Source: Eubacterium sp.
Lineage (GTDB): Bacteria > Bacillota > Clostridia > Lachnospirales > Lachnospiraceae
Direction: 5' to 3'
Assembly: GCA_022769325.1 (NCBI GenBank)
Contig: JALEKC010000042.1
Location: forward strand, 1 to 41,471
Length of the DNA stretch: 41,471 bases
Shown here one piece after another: positions 19,189-28,904 of the stretch (position 1 is its first letter; every line of letters begins with the position of its first letter). Made by a program: the position numbers and the translations under genes. The notes under the pieces are model-generated. The model searched no databases. It was not told the origin of the DNA and saw only the letters and a program-made list of their open reading frames with translations.

Positions 19189-20949
19189 TTAAAATTTATA
19201 AAAATACAAATTTCCATTTTTGCTATGAATCGGCTCACAGCCAACTACCCGCTTTAATGACGCATCTAAATCTGCGAATCCGATATCATCATAAGCACGC
19301 TTGTCCACATAAACTCCGGCAAAATCTTTGGCCCGCAATTCTTCTACCATCTGTTCTACCGGCTTTCCTGCCGTCTGCTGATACCACAAATCGCCTTCTC
19401 TTCCTTTACTTCCACCATAACTCCATTTTAAATCCTTGGAATACATAAATCCCACAAATAAATGATAATCCTGCATTTGATTGACAGGACCACCCTCAGG
19501 ATAAGGATGATATGGCAATTGGAAAATCATCGAGCCTTTGGGAACGCTATCCTCAATCCGCTTTACGAACTGACTATCTGAGTTTTTCTCTTCCTGTAAC
19601 TGTGTCGCAGCTCCTGTTACACTTACCGGAATCTGGTCATATAAACTAAAGATTGCCAAAGCACAAAACAAACCCCCACAAATTGGCTTCCAAACCTTCC
19701 AGGCCCGGCCTTTTTTCTGCATCAGCCGAGTCATCAAAATACCAATGGTGGAAAGAGCCATAAATGCCATAAATATGGAAATACGATTGGTTCCTCGTAT
19801 CAGACTTGTCACAAAATTTGCAAAAATTCCACCAAAACCACCCATAGTAGCAAATAAAACCGCAAAAATATTTAATTCCACAAACAAAGCCAGGGGTTCC
19901 CGCTGCTTGACCATATTTTCTCTTCGACGCATCAACCCAAAAATCAAAACCAAAAAACCAAGACTGGCCATGGTTCCAAGATACGACGTAATGGACTCCG
20001 TCAACGCAAAGGTCTGATAATATTCCTGATTATATTCCTGCAATTTCTGTATCCCATAATCCTTATATGGGATTAACAATTGTACAATTTTTAATGCGTA
20101 TAATTCTGAGTCCGCTAAGGACCGTTGTGTCAGATTGGCGCCATTTTGAATCTGATATACAATGCAGGGAACCAGTGCCAATATCATAAATAAAACATTG
20201 GACACCACCATGCGAATCATCTGAAATACCGCTTTCCCACTGCGTTGTTTTACGGCCTTGGAAATGCCCGTAATCACGAGAAACATACAGGTAAAAAAGG
20301 TATAATATCCGATTCCATTATTGGCAATAAAAAAGAAAAACAATAATACCAGATAATTCTTTTTATATTTCCAAAAATCTTTTCCCATTGCGAATAACCG
20401 GTCATCTTTCCAAAGCCAGATGCATAGCAATATGGACAATGGCACAAATTCATAGGAACTAAGACAAAAATGACTGACCAATCGCATAAAATGGTAATAC
20501 ATAAAATCAAACAAAAGCGACCCTACCACTGCAAAGTCCTGTCGTATCCCCAATTGTCGCATAACAAAATAAGAAATAAGCGCAATGAGAAAAAACAAAA
20601 AAACAATGGTTAGATTGACCACTGTAACCGGATCCTCGGAAAACAATCCAAAAAAGCGAAGAAATAATACATCTGCATTCATAAGGGAGTCCGGCATAAA
20701 GTCATAATATTCCGCTCCATATGGCGCCCCTAGCCTGTCTGATTCATAAATCCACTTACTTCCACTGTCCGAAACCACTTTCGCATGTTTGTATGCAGTG
20801 CCAAAGTCATCACCGCCCTGGTAGGCAATCGGCATGGTAATGTCAAAATTTTTAAAATCAAGAGAAATCGCCAATGTCGCATATACCAACAGCATCAGTA
20901 CCGCGACTGCCACGAATTCCCACTTGTACTTTTTCAGTACCCTCTTCAT
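19189..20949 (-). CDS. Polytopic membrane protein, probable GT-C-like transferase
   Basis: This 586-residue protein has one N-terminal helix, an outside loop with GGDDFG and DRLGAPYGAEYYDF, then about ten further helices to residue 440, and a soluble C-terminal part of about 140 residues ending GNLYFYKF. The loop with paired acidic residues after the first helix and the multi-helix body fit GT-C transferases that use polyprenyl-linked sugars outside the membrane, but no named family was recognised with certainty. It is the first gene behind the strong promoter at 21002-21030 and precedes rfbF by 35 bases. It may transfer the dideoxy or branched sugar made by the following genes; this is inference. 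Confidence 0.7.
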   Translation of the reverse strand: MKRVLKKYKWEFVAVAVLMLLVYATLAISLDFKNFDITMPIAYQGGDDFGTAYKHAKVVSDSGSKWIYESDRLGAPYGAEYYDFMPDSLMNADVLFLRFFGLFSEDPVTVVNLTIVFLFFLIALISYFVMRQLGIRQDFAVVGSLLFDFMYYHFMRLVSHFCLSSYEFVPLSILLCIWLWKDDRLFAMGKDFWKYKKNYLVLLFFFFIANNGIGYYTFFTCMFLVITGISKAVKQRSGKAVFQMIRMVVSNVLFMILALVPCIVYQIQNGANLTQRSLADSELYALKIVQLLIPYKDYGIQKLQEYNQEYYQTFALTESITSYLGTMASLGFLVLIFGLMRRRENMVKQREPLALFVELNIFAVLFATMGGFGGIFANFVTSLIRGTNRISIFMAFMALSTIGILMTRLMQKKGRAWKVWKPICGGLFCALAIFSLYDQIPVSVTGAATQLQEEKNSDSQFVKRIEDSVPKGSMIFQLPYHPYPEGGPVNQMQDYHLFVGFMYSKDLKWSYGGSKGREGDLWYQQTAGKPVEQMVEELRAKDFAGVYVDKRAYDDIGFADLDASLKRVVGCEPIHSKNGNLYFYKF

Positions 20950-20975
20950 CCTGAGGTACCACCTTTCCCTTTTAC

Positions 20976-20990
20976 TGCCTTAAAAAGGCA
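20976..20990 (-). other. Small hairpin in the 5' leader of the membrane protein gene
   Basis: TGCCTT and AAGGCA form a six-base stem around a three-base loop, about ten bases after the expected transcription start and about 25 bases before the start codon. It could stabilise the mRNA end. It has no U tract and is not a terminator. Confidence 0.3.
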
Positions 20991-21001
20991 TATCTTATAT
21001 A

Positions 21002-21030
21002 AGTATAAAGCACTTCCCCCTCCTTGTCAA
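21002..21030 (-). promoter_or_regulatory. Vegetative promoter for the main polysaccharide operon
   Basis: On the minus strand TTGACA (21025-21030), a 17-base spacer and TATACT (21002-21007) form a near-consensus housekeeping promoter. The -35 box overlaps the TGA stop of the upstream gene at 21027-21029. It would drive the membrane protein gene and the roughly 20 kb of genes after it. Confidence 0.8.
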
Positions 21031-23105
21031 CCTCTATAAATAATGTCCACAAGGGCCTGATATCCTTTTTCATAAAAGCCCTTTTCATAATGAACCATAA
21101 ATGCACCCGATACGCATAAATCATCTGCTTCAAAATCTTTGGCATAATCGATCACGTGGCAATCCAGTTGCGTTTCAAAATAATCCTGCCACTTCTTCAA
21201 AAATGCTTTCTTTTTCTTTAATGTGGCCTGTTTATAGCCTCGAATTGCTTTTTTCTGACGTTGATAGTCTAAAAATTTTAATTTGACATCGGCTTTTATG
21301 AAAATAATCTGTTTTCCATAACGCTTTTTGATAAATTGAATAAAGGGTTCAAATCTTGCTTTGATTTTCTCCTCATCCAAAACATCTTCCACCGTAGTCA
21401 ATTCACACTCTTCTTTGATTTCCTTATAAAATCCAAGACCTCGCACTTCACTATCTGCCGTGAGATACCCCCCTTGATATTTTACCACATCGCAAATGAT
21501 ATCATAAAAATCAAGAAGCAGCCACTTCGAATCCGTCTTCTCCAGCTGAGCCGGCAAATCCTTGTGAAAGGCACTTTTGATATACCCAACCCGCCACTTG
21601 CTATTTTCAAATAAGGCTAAGTTTTCAAATTTACGATCCTCATAAGGAATGGGCTCATCAAAGGCAAATAAAAAGCAATTCCGGTATGCATATTTTCCGA
21701 TGGAAAAACGCCCCGTGTCCTCATTTAAAATTTCTCGTGTAATACAGGAGCCCCATAAATCCACCTGAACCGGCTGATAAAATGCATTCAAACTGCGTAT
21801 TGCTGCAAGTTCCTTTCTCTCTCCCCGACAACTGTCATGATAAAGGGCTTTTATCTTTGCCCTTTCAAAATCCTCTTCTGCCACATCAAACAAAATTTTC
21901 TTTGCCTTCTTTGTATTTCCGGCATCCAGCGCCCGCATCATGGCATCAAAATATCCGGCATGATGAGAATTGATATAAATCGGTCCTTCCAGCCATGCAC
22001 GTTTCTCTATTTCAGCTTTTACCAGTTCTGTATAAGCTGATACAATTTTCATATCACACTGATAAATGACTTCATAATCTACATCTTTCCGGTATAAATC
22101 GCCTTCTTCCACCGCTTGTACCACTTTTAAACATGTTCTTAACCCTTCTGAAAAATGAAAATCATAATGATCCAAAATATCCTGTATATTCTGATATCCT
22201 GTCTTCTCAAATTGCACAATATCATATTCGTATTCTTTCAAAACCGGACGCCCCAACTGTAAAATCAAATGATCGATAAATTGAGTGTCATCCATCAATA
22301 ATGCCGTATTATTTTTGGCAAAGAGATTGTCATAATATTTGATAAAACGTCCAAAACGAATATAAAATTCATCCTCTCCCAACACTCTTTGCTCCGGCTG
22401 ATAACGCATAATATAAGAAATCAAACGTCTGGCATGATGATAAAAAGGCTTCTCATAAGAAGACATGGTATAACCCTTCTTATGATTAAAATCCAAAAAG
22501 TAGTGAGAATAAATGTCAACTACATAAGGATTCACGTTCTCAATAAAGTAATCTTCTAATTCTTTGATTCGTTTATTATAAGCACCACTGCTTTTTTTCT
22601 GCACCTTCCGCACATGAGTATGGGTGGCAAACCACTTTGGGCAACGGGATTTTACCAAAATAATATGATTGGCATCAAAATAATTTGAAATCAACCGAAT
22701 GTAACGATCCATGTAGGGTTTCCAATCAAATTCACGATCCCGCATCACATCGATTTCTCCCATCTCATCCTGATGTTCTTCATAAAATTTGCTCTCTTCA
22801 AATTTGGGATTTTTGGTAAAAACCTGCCCTTTCCATACGCATAAACGATGTCCGGCAGTATAGCACATATCCACAATTAAAAAATCAGCCGGCTCCTCTT
22901 CCAATACCACTTTCAACCGCTTTTCCAAATCCATGGTAAGTAGCGGCGAAACCGGTTCATCCGGTGTAACAGTCGCCCCCTCCGGATTCCCAACCAGGGA
23001 CAAAAGTGAAATCCAGCAACTGTCATTATAAACCTTATATCGTTCTTTCAACTCCATATCATTGATAAAGGATGAACCATTTAAACGTAAAATTGGGTTT
23101 TCCAT
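21027..23105 (-). CDS. Two-copy GSC/SGNH-like (DUF6270-type) domain protein
   Basis: The protein has 692 residues from the Met at 23105, chosen because GGAG lies six bases upstream; an in-frame ATG four codons earlier has a poorer site. Numbering from that earlier Met, the C-terminal part (about 450-696) looks like DUF6270, with VDLWGSCITRE, a LLLDFYDI strand, and a closing HYEKGFYEKGY. Residues 10-235 show the same order in diverged form: NGSSFIND, FLIVDMCY, a helical KxIxxLxDYF region and SYEKPFYHHA. The middle (about 250-445) is helical. Such proteins are thought to be SGNH-hydrolase-like and often lie in surface polysaccharide loci, but their activity is not established. No signal peptide is seen. 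Confidence 0.72.
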   Translation of the reverse strand: MENPILRLNGSSFINDMELKERYKVYNDSCWISLLSLVGNPEGATVTPDEPVSPLLTMDLEKRLKVVLEEEPADFLIVDMCYTAGHRLCVWKGQVFTKNPKFEESKFYEEHQDEMGEIDVMRDREFDWKPYMDRYIRLISNYFDANHIILVKSRCPKWFATHTHVRKVQKKSSGAYNKRIKELEDYFIENVNPYVVDIYSHYFLDFNHKKGYTMSSYEKPFYHHARRLISYIMRYQPEQRVLGEDEFYIRFGRFIKYYDNLFAKNNTALLMDDTQFIDHLILQLGRPVLKEYEYDIVQFEKTGYQNIQDILDHYDFHFSEGLRTCLKVVQAVEEGDLYRKDVDYEVIYQCDMKIVSAYTELVKAEIEKRAWLEGPIYINSHHAGYFDAMMRALDAGNTKKAKKILFDVAEEDFERAKIKALYHDSCRGERKELAAIRSLNAFYQPVQVDLWGSCITREILNEDTGRFSIGKYAYRNCFLFAFDEPIPYEDRKFENLALFENSKWRVGYIKSAFHKDLPAQLEKTDSKWLLLDFYDIICDVVKYQGGYLTADSEVRGLGFYKEIKEECELTTVEDVLDEEKIKARFEPFIQFIKKRYGKQIIFIKADVKLKFLDYQRQKKAIRGYKQATLKKKKAFLKKWQDYFETQLDCHVIDYAKDFEADDLCVSGAFMVHYEKGFYEKGYQALVDIIYRG

Positions 23106-23142
23106 AATATTCTCCATTCTCTTTCAAGGTATAACTGACATA

Positions 23143-23171
23143 ATTATAACACATTTTCCTCCCGCTGTAAA
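23143..23171 (-). promoter_or_regulatory. Vegetative promoter for the two-domain protein gene
   Basis: TTTACA (23166-23171), a 17-base spacer and a perfect TATAAT (23143-23148) lie on the minus strand about 40 bases before the start codon. This is the leftward promoter of a divergent intergenic region shared with the subtilase gene. Confidence 0.8.
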
Positions 23172-23176
23172 CAGTA

Positions 23177-23204
23177 ACCCCCCGCCTGTCCCTCCCATAT
23201 GTTA
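23177..23204 (+). promoter_or_regulatory. Possible SigE/SigK-type sporulation promoter before the small subtilase
   Basis: CATATGTTA (23196-23204) matches the -10 pattern CATAnnnTA known for mother-cell sigma factors, and AC (23177-23178) lies 17 bases upstream as in SigK promoters. A start near 23211 would give a leader of about 21 bases with a good ribosome site. The motif is short, so this is suggestive only. A SigK-like gene lies 3.3 kb away. Confidence 0.35.
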
Positions 23205-23231
23205 ACAACAAAACGGAAAAAGGGGATTAAC

Positions 23232-24104
23232 ATGAACCGTGTCCGTGAAATCGTAAATGCATCTTATGCACACAACAGGGGCATCTATGGAAAGGGAAGC
23301 TGCATTGCCATTCTCGACAGTGGAATTTCCATGCACCCGGATTTTGACACCCGAATCATCGGATGGGTTGATATTCTTTCCCAAAAGCAGACCCCTTATG
23401 ATGATTACGGTCACGGAACACATGTGGCCGGCATCGCAGCGGGAAGTGGAATGGTCAGTCACGGTTTTTTCTGCGGAATCGCCCCTATGGCCAATCTGGT
23501 CATCGTCAAAGTTTTGAACAGCCAAGGCGAGGGCACTGTGTCCGATATTTGCAACGGCATCAACTGGGTACTTAAAAATCGATATAAATATGGTATCAAC
23601 ATCGTCAACATCTCCGCCGGAACAGCAAAAGAAAATGAATTCGATGAATTCTCCCCTTTGGTCCGAAAAGTGGAAGAGTTATGGAATGCGGGTCTTGTGG
23701 TAGTTGTGTCCGCCGGCAACCGAGGTCCTGCTGCCCAGACCATCAGTGCACCGGGCAACAGTCGAAAAGTCATCACCGTTGGCTATTATGGGAAAGAGGG
23801 CAATTCCGGCACCGGTCCCACCATTCATTGCATAAAAAAGCCCGATGTCATCACACCGGGAAGTCATATTGTCAGTTGTCATCATACCAATATAAACCAG
23901 ATTCCGTATACGAAAAAAAGTGGAACCTCCATGGCAACTCCCGTTGTCAGCGGAGGTATCTCACTTCTTCTCAGTATGCCCCATTATCAAAATTTAGAAC
24001 CCAAGGAAGTTAAAATCCGGCTAAAAAATAGCTGTACCGACCTTGGGCTCCCACATAACAAACAAGGTTGGGGACTTTTCAACATCAAGCAGCTTTTACT
24101 CTGA
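23232..24104 (+). CDS. Small subtilisin-like serine protease (S8), probably intracellular
   Basis: This 290-residue protease has an intact triad: Asp29 in AILDSGI, His61 in [12 protein letters not shown] and Ser233 in [12 protein letters not shown], with oxyanion Asn in SAGNRGP. It has no signal peptide and almost no propeptide, so it resembles intracellular subtilases more than secreted ones. The start was set at 23232 because AAAAGGGG lies a few bases upstream; an in-frame ATG 11 codons earlier has none. It is divergent from the polysaccharide operon and ends nine bases inside the end of glgP, tail to tail. A nearby second S8 protease and SigK-like gene suggest a sporulation or germination role, but that is inference. 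Confidence 0.9.
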   Translation: MNRVREIVNASYAHNRGIYGKGSCIAILDSGISMHPDFDTRIIGWVDILSQKQTPYDDYGHGTHVAGIAAGSGMVSHGFFCGIAPMANLVIVKVLNSQGEGTVSDICNGINWVLKNRYKYGINIVNISAGTAKENEFDEFSPLVRKVEELWNAGLVVVVSAGNRGPAAQTISAPGNSRKVITVGYYGKEGNSGTGPTIHCIKKPDVITPGSHIVSCHHTNINQIPYTKKSGTSMATPVVSGGISLLLSMPHYQNLEPKEVKIRLKNSCTDLGLPHNKQGWGLFNIKQLLL

Positions 24105-26354
24105 TGGAAGATGCCAAATCTCCTCGTTGTACTGCCGGATGGTACGATCTGATGAGAAAAATCCTGCATTTGCAATATTTACAAGCATTTTCTTGGCCCA
24201 TTCCTGACGATGATTGTATGCCGCATATGCTCGCTCTTTTGCCTCGACATAATCGTCAAAATCCGGAAAGGTCATAAACCAGTCTTTATTCAGAAGTTCG
24301 TTATACAAACGCTGCAACGACTTTTTCTTTCCCACTTTCAGCATTTTCGGACTCACGATAAAATCCACTGCCGCCTTTAAGGCATCATTTTCCTTATAGT
24401 AGTCTTTGGAACAATAATCTCCTCTTTCATAGCGGGCAATTACCGTATCACTGTCCTCCCCAAATATGAAAATGTTGTCATCTCCAACCAGCTCATGGAT
24501 TTCCACATTGGCTCCATCTTCCGTGCCCAGTGTCACCGCACCATTTAACATAAATTTCATATTGCCGGTACCACTTGCCTCTTTGGATGCCAGGGAAATC
24601 TGCTCCGAAATATCACATGCCGGAATCAATTTCTCTGCCAATGTCACATTATAATTTTCTACCATCACAAGATTGAGATACGGATTCACATCTTTATCTT
24701 TGTTAATAATTTTTTGCAAGCACAAAATCAAATGGATGATGTCTTTGGCAATCACATAGGCCGGCGCGGCTTTGGCACCAAAAATCAAAGTAATCGGGTG
24801 ATCCGGAATTTTTCCGGATTTGATTTCCAGATACTTGTGAATGGCATATAAAGCATTTAATTGCTGCCTTTTGTACTCATGAAGACGCTTAATCTGAATA
24901 TCAAAAATAGAATCTTCATTGAGTTTCAATCCCTGGGTCTGTTTTAAATATTTCACAAGCTGATGCTTATTTTTCTTTTTGATTTCCAACAAAGACTCCA
25001 GCACCGCCTCATCCTCTTGATAAGCAAGAAGTTTCTTTAGTTCCATGGCATCCTCTTTAAACCCATCTCCAATGTATTTTTCCAAAAATGAAGTCAGGCG
25101 CGGATTGCAATGGAGCAGCCAGCGGCGAAATGTAATTCCATTGGTTTTGTTGTTGAATTTCTCCGGATAAATCCGATAAAAAGCATTCAATTCGTTATTT
25201 TTCAATATTTCCGTATGAAGATAAGCAACTCCATTTACACTGTGACTATAATGGATGTCCATATGAGCCATATGCACAATTTCATCCTCGTCAATAATAA
25301 AAAGAGTTTCCTCATCATACTTATCTTTGACACACAAATCCAATTCATGAATAATTGGCACAATCTGCGGTGCCACTTTTTCAATAAAGGAAAGCGGCCA
25401 TTTTTCCAGTGCTTCCGCCAATATGGTGTGGTTGGTATAGGCACAAGTATTGGTTGCTATCTCTATGGCCTCATCCATATCAATGCCTTTTTCCAACAAA
25501 AGACGAATCAACTCCGGAATTATCATAGACGGATGAGTATCATTGATTTGGATTGCCACATAATCTGCCAAATCATGATAGTTCGAACCTCTTTCTTTCG
25601 CTTCCTCCAAAATCAACTGCGCTGCATTACTGACCATGAAATATTGCTGGTATACCCGCAACAGACGTCCTTCTTCATCGCTATCGTCAGGATACAAAAA
25701 TAAGGTAAGATTCTTTTGTATGTCTTTTTTATCAAAATCAATGCCCTTATCTACAATCCTTTCATCTACAGAATTGATGTCGAACAAATGAAGAACATTG
25801 GTCCGATTGTTATAACCTGTCACAAGAATATCATACAACGTGGATACAACATTGTATTTTCCTAATGACACCGTGTATTTTCGTTCACTCTGAATCAGCC
25901 ATCCATCTTCTTCCATCCATGGGTTTGGCAATTCATTCTGCATCCGCTTTTTAAAGACCTGACGGAACAATCCCAGATGATAGTTCAAACCAATTCCATC
26001 TCCCGGAAGCCCCAGCGTCGCCATAGAATCCAAAAAGCAGGCAGCCAGGCGGCCCAGACCTCCATTTCCAAGGGAAGGTTCCGGTTCCATTTCCTCTAAA
26101 TCACTTAATTTCTTTCCTGCTCCTTTGAGTTCCTGACGCACCTGGTCATAAATTCCCAGATTAATCAAGTTATTACTCAAAAGCTTTCCAATCAGAAATT
26201 CTGCCGAAATATAATAAAGTTTCTTTTTTCCTTCATTTTTCTCCTTCTTCTCTGCCATTTCATTGACCATATGCAACAAAGCTACATATAACTGTTTATC
26301 CGAACAACGTTCTATCTCTTTTCCATATTTTTGTTTTACAAATTCTGCAAACAT
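24096..26354 (-). CDS. glgP: Glycogen/maltodextrin phosphorylase
   Basis: This 752-residue GT35 enzyme shows [18 protein letters not shown] in the N-terminal half and the PLP site [14 protein letters not shown] with the PLP Lys at about residue 600. It cleaves alpha-1,4-glucans with phosphate to release glucose-1-P. The start was set at the ATG at 26354 because GGAGG lies just inside the longer GTG-initiated frame. A good housekeeping promoter precedes it at 26402-26430. It is slightly shorter at the N-terminus than the E. coli type, as in many Firmicutes. It overlaps the subtilase end by nine bases. Together with glgA at 34648 it supports glycogen storage in this organism. Confidence 0.96.
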   Translation of the reverse strand: MFAEFVKQKYGKEIERCSDKQLYVALLHMVNEMAEKKEKNEGKKKLYYISAEFLIGKLLSNNLINLGIYDQVRQELKGAGKKLSDLEEMEPEPSLGNGGLGRLAACFLDSMATLGLPGDGIGLNYHLGLFRQVFKKRMQNELPNPWMEEDGWLIQSERKYTVSLGKYNVVSTLYDILVTGYNNRTNVLHLFDINSVDERIVDKGIDFDKKDIQKNLTLFLYPDDSDEEGRLLRVYQQYFMVSNAAQLILEEAKERGSNYHDLADYVAIQINDTHPSMIIPELIRLLLEKGIDMDEAIEIATNTCAYTNHTILAEALEKWPLSFIEKVAPQIVPIIHELDLCVKDKYDEETLFIIDEDEIVHMAHMDIHYSHSVNGVAYLHTEILKNNELNAFYRIYPEKFNNKTNGITFRRWLLHCNPRLTSFLEKYIGDGFKEDAMELKKLLAYQEDEAVLESLLEIKKKNKHQLVKYLKQTQGLKLNEDSIFDIQIKRLHEYKRQQLNALYAIHKYLEIKSGKIPDHPITLIFGAKAAPAYVIAKDIIHLILCLQKIINKDKDVNPYLNLVMVENYNVTLAEKLIPACDISEQISLASKEASGTGNMKFMLNGAVTLGTEDGANVEIHELVGDDNIFIFGEDSDTVIARYERGDYCSKDYYKENDALKAAVDFIVSPKMLKVGKKKSLQRLYNELLNKDWFMTFPDFDDYVEAKERAYAAYNHRQEWAKKMLVNIANAGFFSSDRTIRQYNEEIWHLPSE

Positions 26355-26401
26355 CTTTTTTTCCTCCACATATATAAGTTCGGTTTTCTACTAACATACT
26401 C

Positions 26402-26430
26402 ATCATAGCATACAAGTGACGGCATGTCAA
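26402..26430 (-). promoter_or_regulatory. Vegetative promoter of glgP
   Basis: TTGACA (26425-26430), a 17-base spacer and TATGAT (26402-26407) lie on the minus strand about 50 bases before the glgP start, in the divergent gap with the sigma factor gene. Confidence 0.78.
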
Positions 26431-26470
26431 AGGAATCGGGAAATGTGATTTTATTAAACGAAACACTATC

Positions 26471-27241
26471 ATGACAAAATTCGAAAAAGTGAAAACTGCC
26501 AGTACAATATTTTTCAGTCAGGCACTATTTTCCCCTTTTTTTCATAAACTAACATTAACGTATTCTTCTGAGGTGTCGCCTTTGCAATCTTTTCCTACCC
26601 CCCTGTCCGCTAAAGAAGAAGAATATTATCTCCGCCTTCACGAAAAGGGAGACAAGGACGCAAGACGGATTCTTATTGAGCGAAATCTGCGTCTGGTGGC
26701 ATATCTGGTAAAAAAATACAGTTCCAGCGATTTCCCCCAAGAAGACTTGATTTCCATCGGCACCATCGGTTTGATAAAGGCCGTGGATAGCTACCAAAGT
26801 GGGAAAGGTGTTCGTCTTGCCACCTATGCCTCCCGCTGTATCGACAATGAACTTCTTATGACTTTTCGAAGTGCCAAAAAACAAGCAAAGGAAGTCTATC
26901 TCTATGAGCCAATCAACGGGGAAGATAGCGATGGAAACTCTCTCCAATTGCTGGATTTGTTGGAAACCAACGACGAAGATGTGGCTGAGCGCCTTGAATT
27001 TGAAGAAAACGCAAAAAAAATATATCGATATCTGGATACGGTTTTAACCCAAAGAGAGCGGGAAATTATTCGAATGCGATACGGGCTTCCCAGAGAATAT
27101 CAGAGTCAGGAAAAAGTTGAACTTACCCAGCGGGAAATTGCCAAACAGTATGGAATCAGTCGCAGCTATGTCAGTCGTATTGAAAAGAAAGCATTAGAAA
27201 AACTTCGAGAGGCCTATAAAAATGACAAATCAAAAGCTTGA
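26471..27241 (+). CDS. sigK: SigK-like RNA polymerase sigma factor
   Basis: This 256-residue sigma-70 family protein has region 2 (NLRLVAYLVKKY, EDLISIGTIGLIKAVDSY, RLATYASRCIDNELL) and region 4 (REREIIRMRYGL, TQREIAKQYGISRSYVSRIEKKALEKLR). The segments FPTPLSAKEEEYYL and GDKDARRILIERN, plus SYQSGKGVRLATYA, match sporulation SigK more than SigE, SigF or SigG. The first 40 residues are hydrophobic and could be a pro-sequence like that removed from pro-SigK. No clear ribosome site precedes the ATG at 26471, so the start is uncertain. It overlaps the following Csp-like protease gene by 20 bases. Loss of region 3 is normal for SigK. Confidence 0.85.
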   Translation: MTKFEKVKTASTIFFSQALFSPFFHKLTLTYSSEVSPLQSFPTPLSAKEEEYYLRLHEKGDKDARRILIERNLRLVAYLVKKYSSSDFPQEDLISIGTIGLIKAVDSYQSGKGVRLATYASRCIDNELLMTFRSAKKQAKEVYLYEPINGEDSDGNSLQLLDLLETNDEDVAERLEFEENAKKIYRYLDTVLTQREREIIRMRYGLPREYQSQEKVELTQREIAKQYGISRSYVSRIEKKALEKLREAYKNDKSKA

Positions 27242-28904
27242 AACCTCATTGGAACTTGCCCTTTCTGTTCCTTCTTCCGTACGAAGTCAAAGTCCGGCAT
27301 TGGAAACCGGATATTCTCCGGAAACAGGGATTTGGGAACTTATCATACGATACTCCGGAGAACTTTCTCTCCCGGAGGATGTTACCCTTGTTTCCCTTTT
27401 GGGTGGATATGGCATTATATATCTTCCGGAAAATCGCATCGAAGAAATTTCAGCATTACCGCAAATTGAGTATATTGAAAAGCCCAAACGTCTTACCTTC
27501 TCCCTTGCCAAAGCCCGTGCCGCCGCCTGTATTACCCCCGTGACAAACCCACCCCGAAATCTGGACGGTGAAGGTATACTCGTTGGTATTATTGACAGTG
27601 GCATTGACATCTATCATCCGGACTTTCGCAACGAGGATGGAACCACCCGCATTGTCAATCTGTGGGATCAGACATTGGGGCAGGTTTTTTCCGAGGAAGA
27701 TATCAATGAGGCCCTTTTGGCAAATGATAACCGTTTTCCCAGTCGAGATTTCTCCGGTCACGGCACCCATGTTGCCGGTATCGCAGCAGGTAATGGACGG
27801 GCCAGTGACGGCCTTTATGCCGGAGTCGCTGCCAAAAGCAAACTTCTCATTGTCAAACTCGGAAATCTCTTGCCGGAAGCCTTTCCCCGTACCACTGAAC
27901 TAATGACCGCTTTAGACTATTGTATCCGTCGTTCTCTGGAACTAGCCATGCCACTTGCTCTCAACTTAAGTTTTGGCAACAACTATGGAAGTCATACCGG
28001 TTTTTCTCTGTTGGAAACCTATCTGGACACTGTGGCCACTATAGGACGCACCACCATCGCTGTGGGCACCGGAAACGAGGGAAATCTCGGTCGTCATGCT
28101 TCCGGCATTCTCACAGAAGGCACCCCACAGACGTTAGAGTTGTCCCTTTCTCCCGGCGAAACATCTCTTAGTATCCAGCTTTGGAAAGACTATTCCGATG
28201 AATTTCAAATCCGACTCACCTCTCCCTCCGGCGAATCTCTTTTATTAAACGAAAAAACCATCGGTTCCTATCAGGCCCGCCTTGGCAATACAGAGTTATA
28301 TTGGTATTTGGGAGAACCTTCCCCTTATCAGATCTTTCAGGAAATATATGTGGAAATGCTTCCTGCTTCCGGGCAACAGACTCTGGCGGAAGGGCTTTGG
28401 ACCTGGCAATTAACTCCCATTCATCTCAAAAATGGACGGTATGATTTTTGGCTTCCCTCCTCCTCCAGCATCAGTTCCGCCACCCGCTTTTTGATTGCAG
28501 ATCCTCAAACAACTCTTACCATTCCATCCACTGCTTTTCGCCCCATCAGTGTGGCAGCCTATGACAGCAATGCCAACCAGCTTGCCCCCTTTTCCGGACA
28601 GGGATTTACCACCTTATCCCAAACCAAACCTGATTTGGCTGCTCCCGGTGTTGATATCATCAGCACCGCACCCGGTGGCGGATATTCCGTCCGTTCCGGA
28701 ACTTCCATGGCAACTCCCTTTGTTACAGGAAGCACTGCTCTTCTCATGCAATATGGCATTATCAAAGGAAATGATCCCTATCTGTATGGGCAAAAAATAA
28801 AGGCCTGGCTCATTCGTGGAGCCAGACCTCTTCCTGCAATAAAAGAATACCCTTCTCCGGAAATCGGATGGGGTGTCCTTTGTCTGAAGGATTCTATTTT
28901 TTAG
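27222..28904 (+). CDS. Large S8 serine protease, Csp-like (clostridial germination protease type)
   Basis: This 560-residue subtilase has an intact triad: Asp125 in GIIDSGIDIYH, His180 in [13 protein letters not shown] and Ser495 in GTSMATPFVTG. The first roughly 100 residues look like a prodomain. A jelly-roll-like insertion of about 130 residues (around 300-430) sits between the catalytic segments, as in the Csp proteases that activate cortex hydrolase in Clostridium spores. No signal peptide is present. It starts 20 bases before the SigK-like stop and is probably translated by coupling. CspB-type is the best fit because all three catalytic residues are kept; CspA and CspC have lost some. 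It overlaps folA by 11 bases, tail to tail. Confidence 0.86.
   Translation: MTNQKLETSLELALSVPSSVRSQSPALETGYSPETGIWELIIRYSGELSLPEDVTLVSLLGGYGIIYLPENRIEEISALPQIEYIEKPKRLTFSLAKARAAACITPVTNPPRNLDGEGILVGIIDSGIDIYHPDFRNEDGTTRIVNLWDQTLGQVFSEEDINEALLANDNRFPSRDFSGHGTHVAGIAAGNGRASDGLYAGVAAKSKLLIVKLGNLLPEAFPRTTELMTALDYCIRRSLELAMPLALNLSFGNNYGSHTGFSLLETYLDTVATIGRTTIAVGTGNEGNLGRHASGILTEGTPQTLELSLSPGETSLSIQLWKDYSDEFQIRLTSPSGESLLLNEKTIGSYQARLGNTELYWYLGEPSPYQIFQEIYVEMLPASGQQTLAEGLWTWQLTPIHLKNGRYDFWLPSSSSISSATRFLIADPQTTLTIPSTAFRPISVAAYDSNANQLAPFSGQGFTTLSQTKPDLAAPGVDIISTAPGGGYSVRSGTSMATPFVTGSTALLMQYGIIKGNDPYLYGQKIKAWLIRGARPLPAIKEYPSPEIGWGVLCLKDSIF

Noticed and set aside
26404-26412. CATAGCATA before the SigK-like gene as a sporulation -10 box
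   Set aside because: No matching -35 bases occur 16-17 bases upstream, and the site overlaps the well-formed glgP promoter on the other strand.
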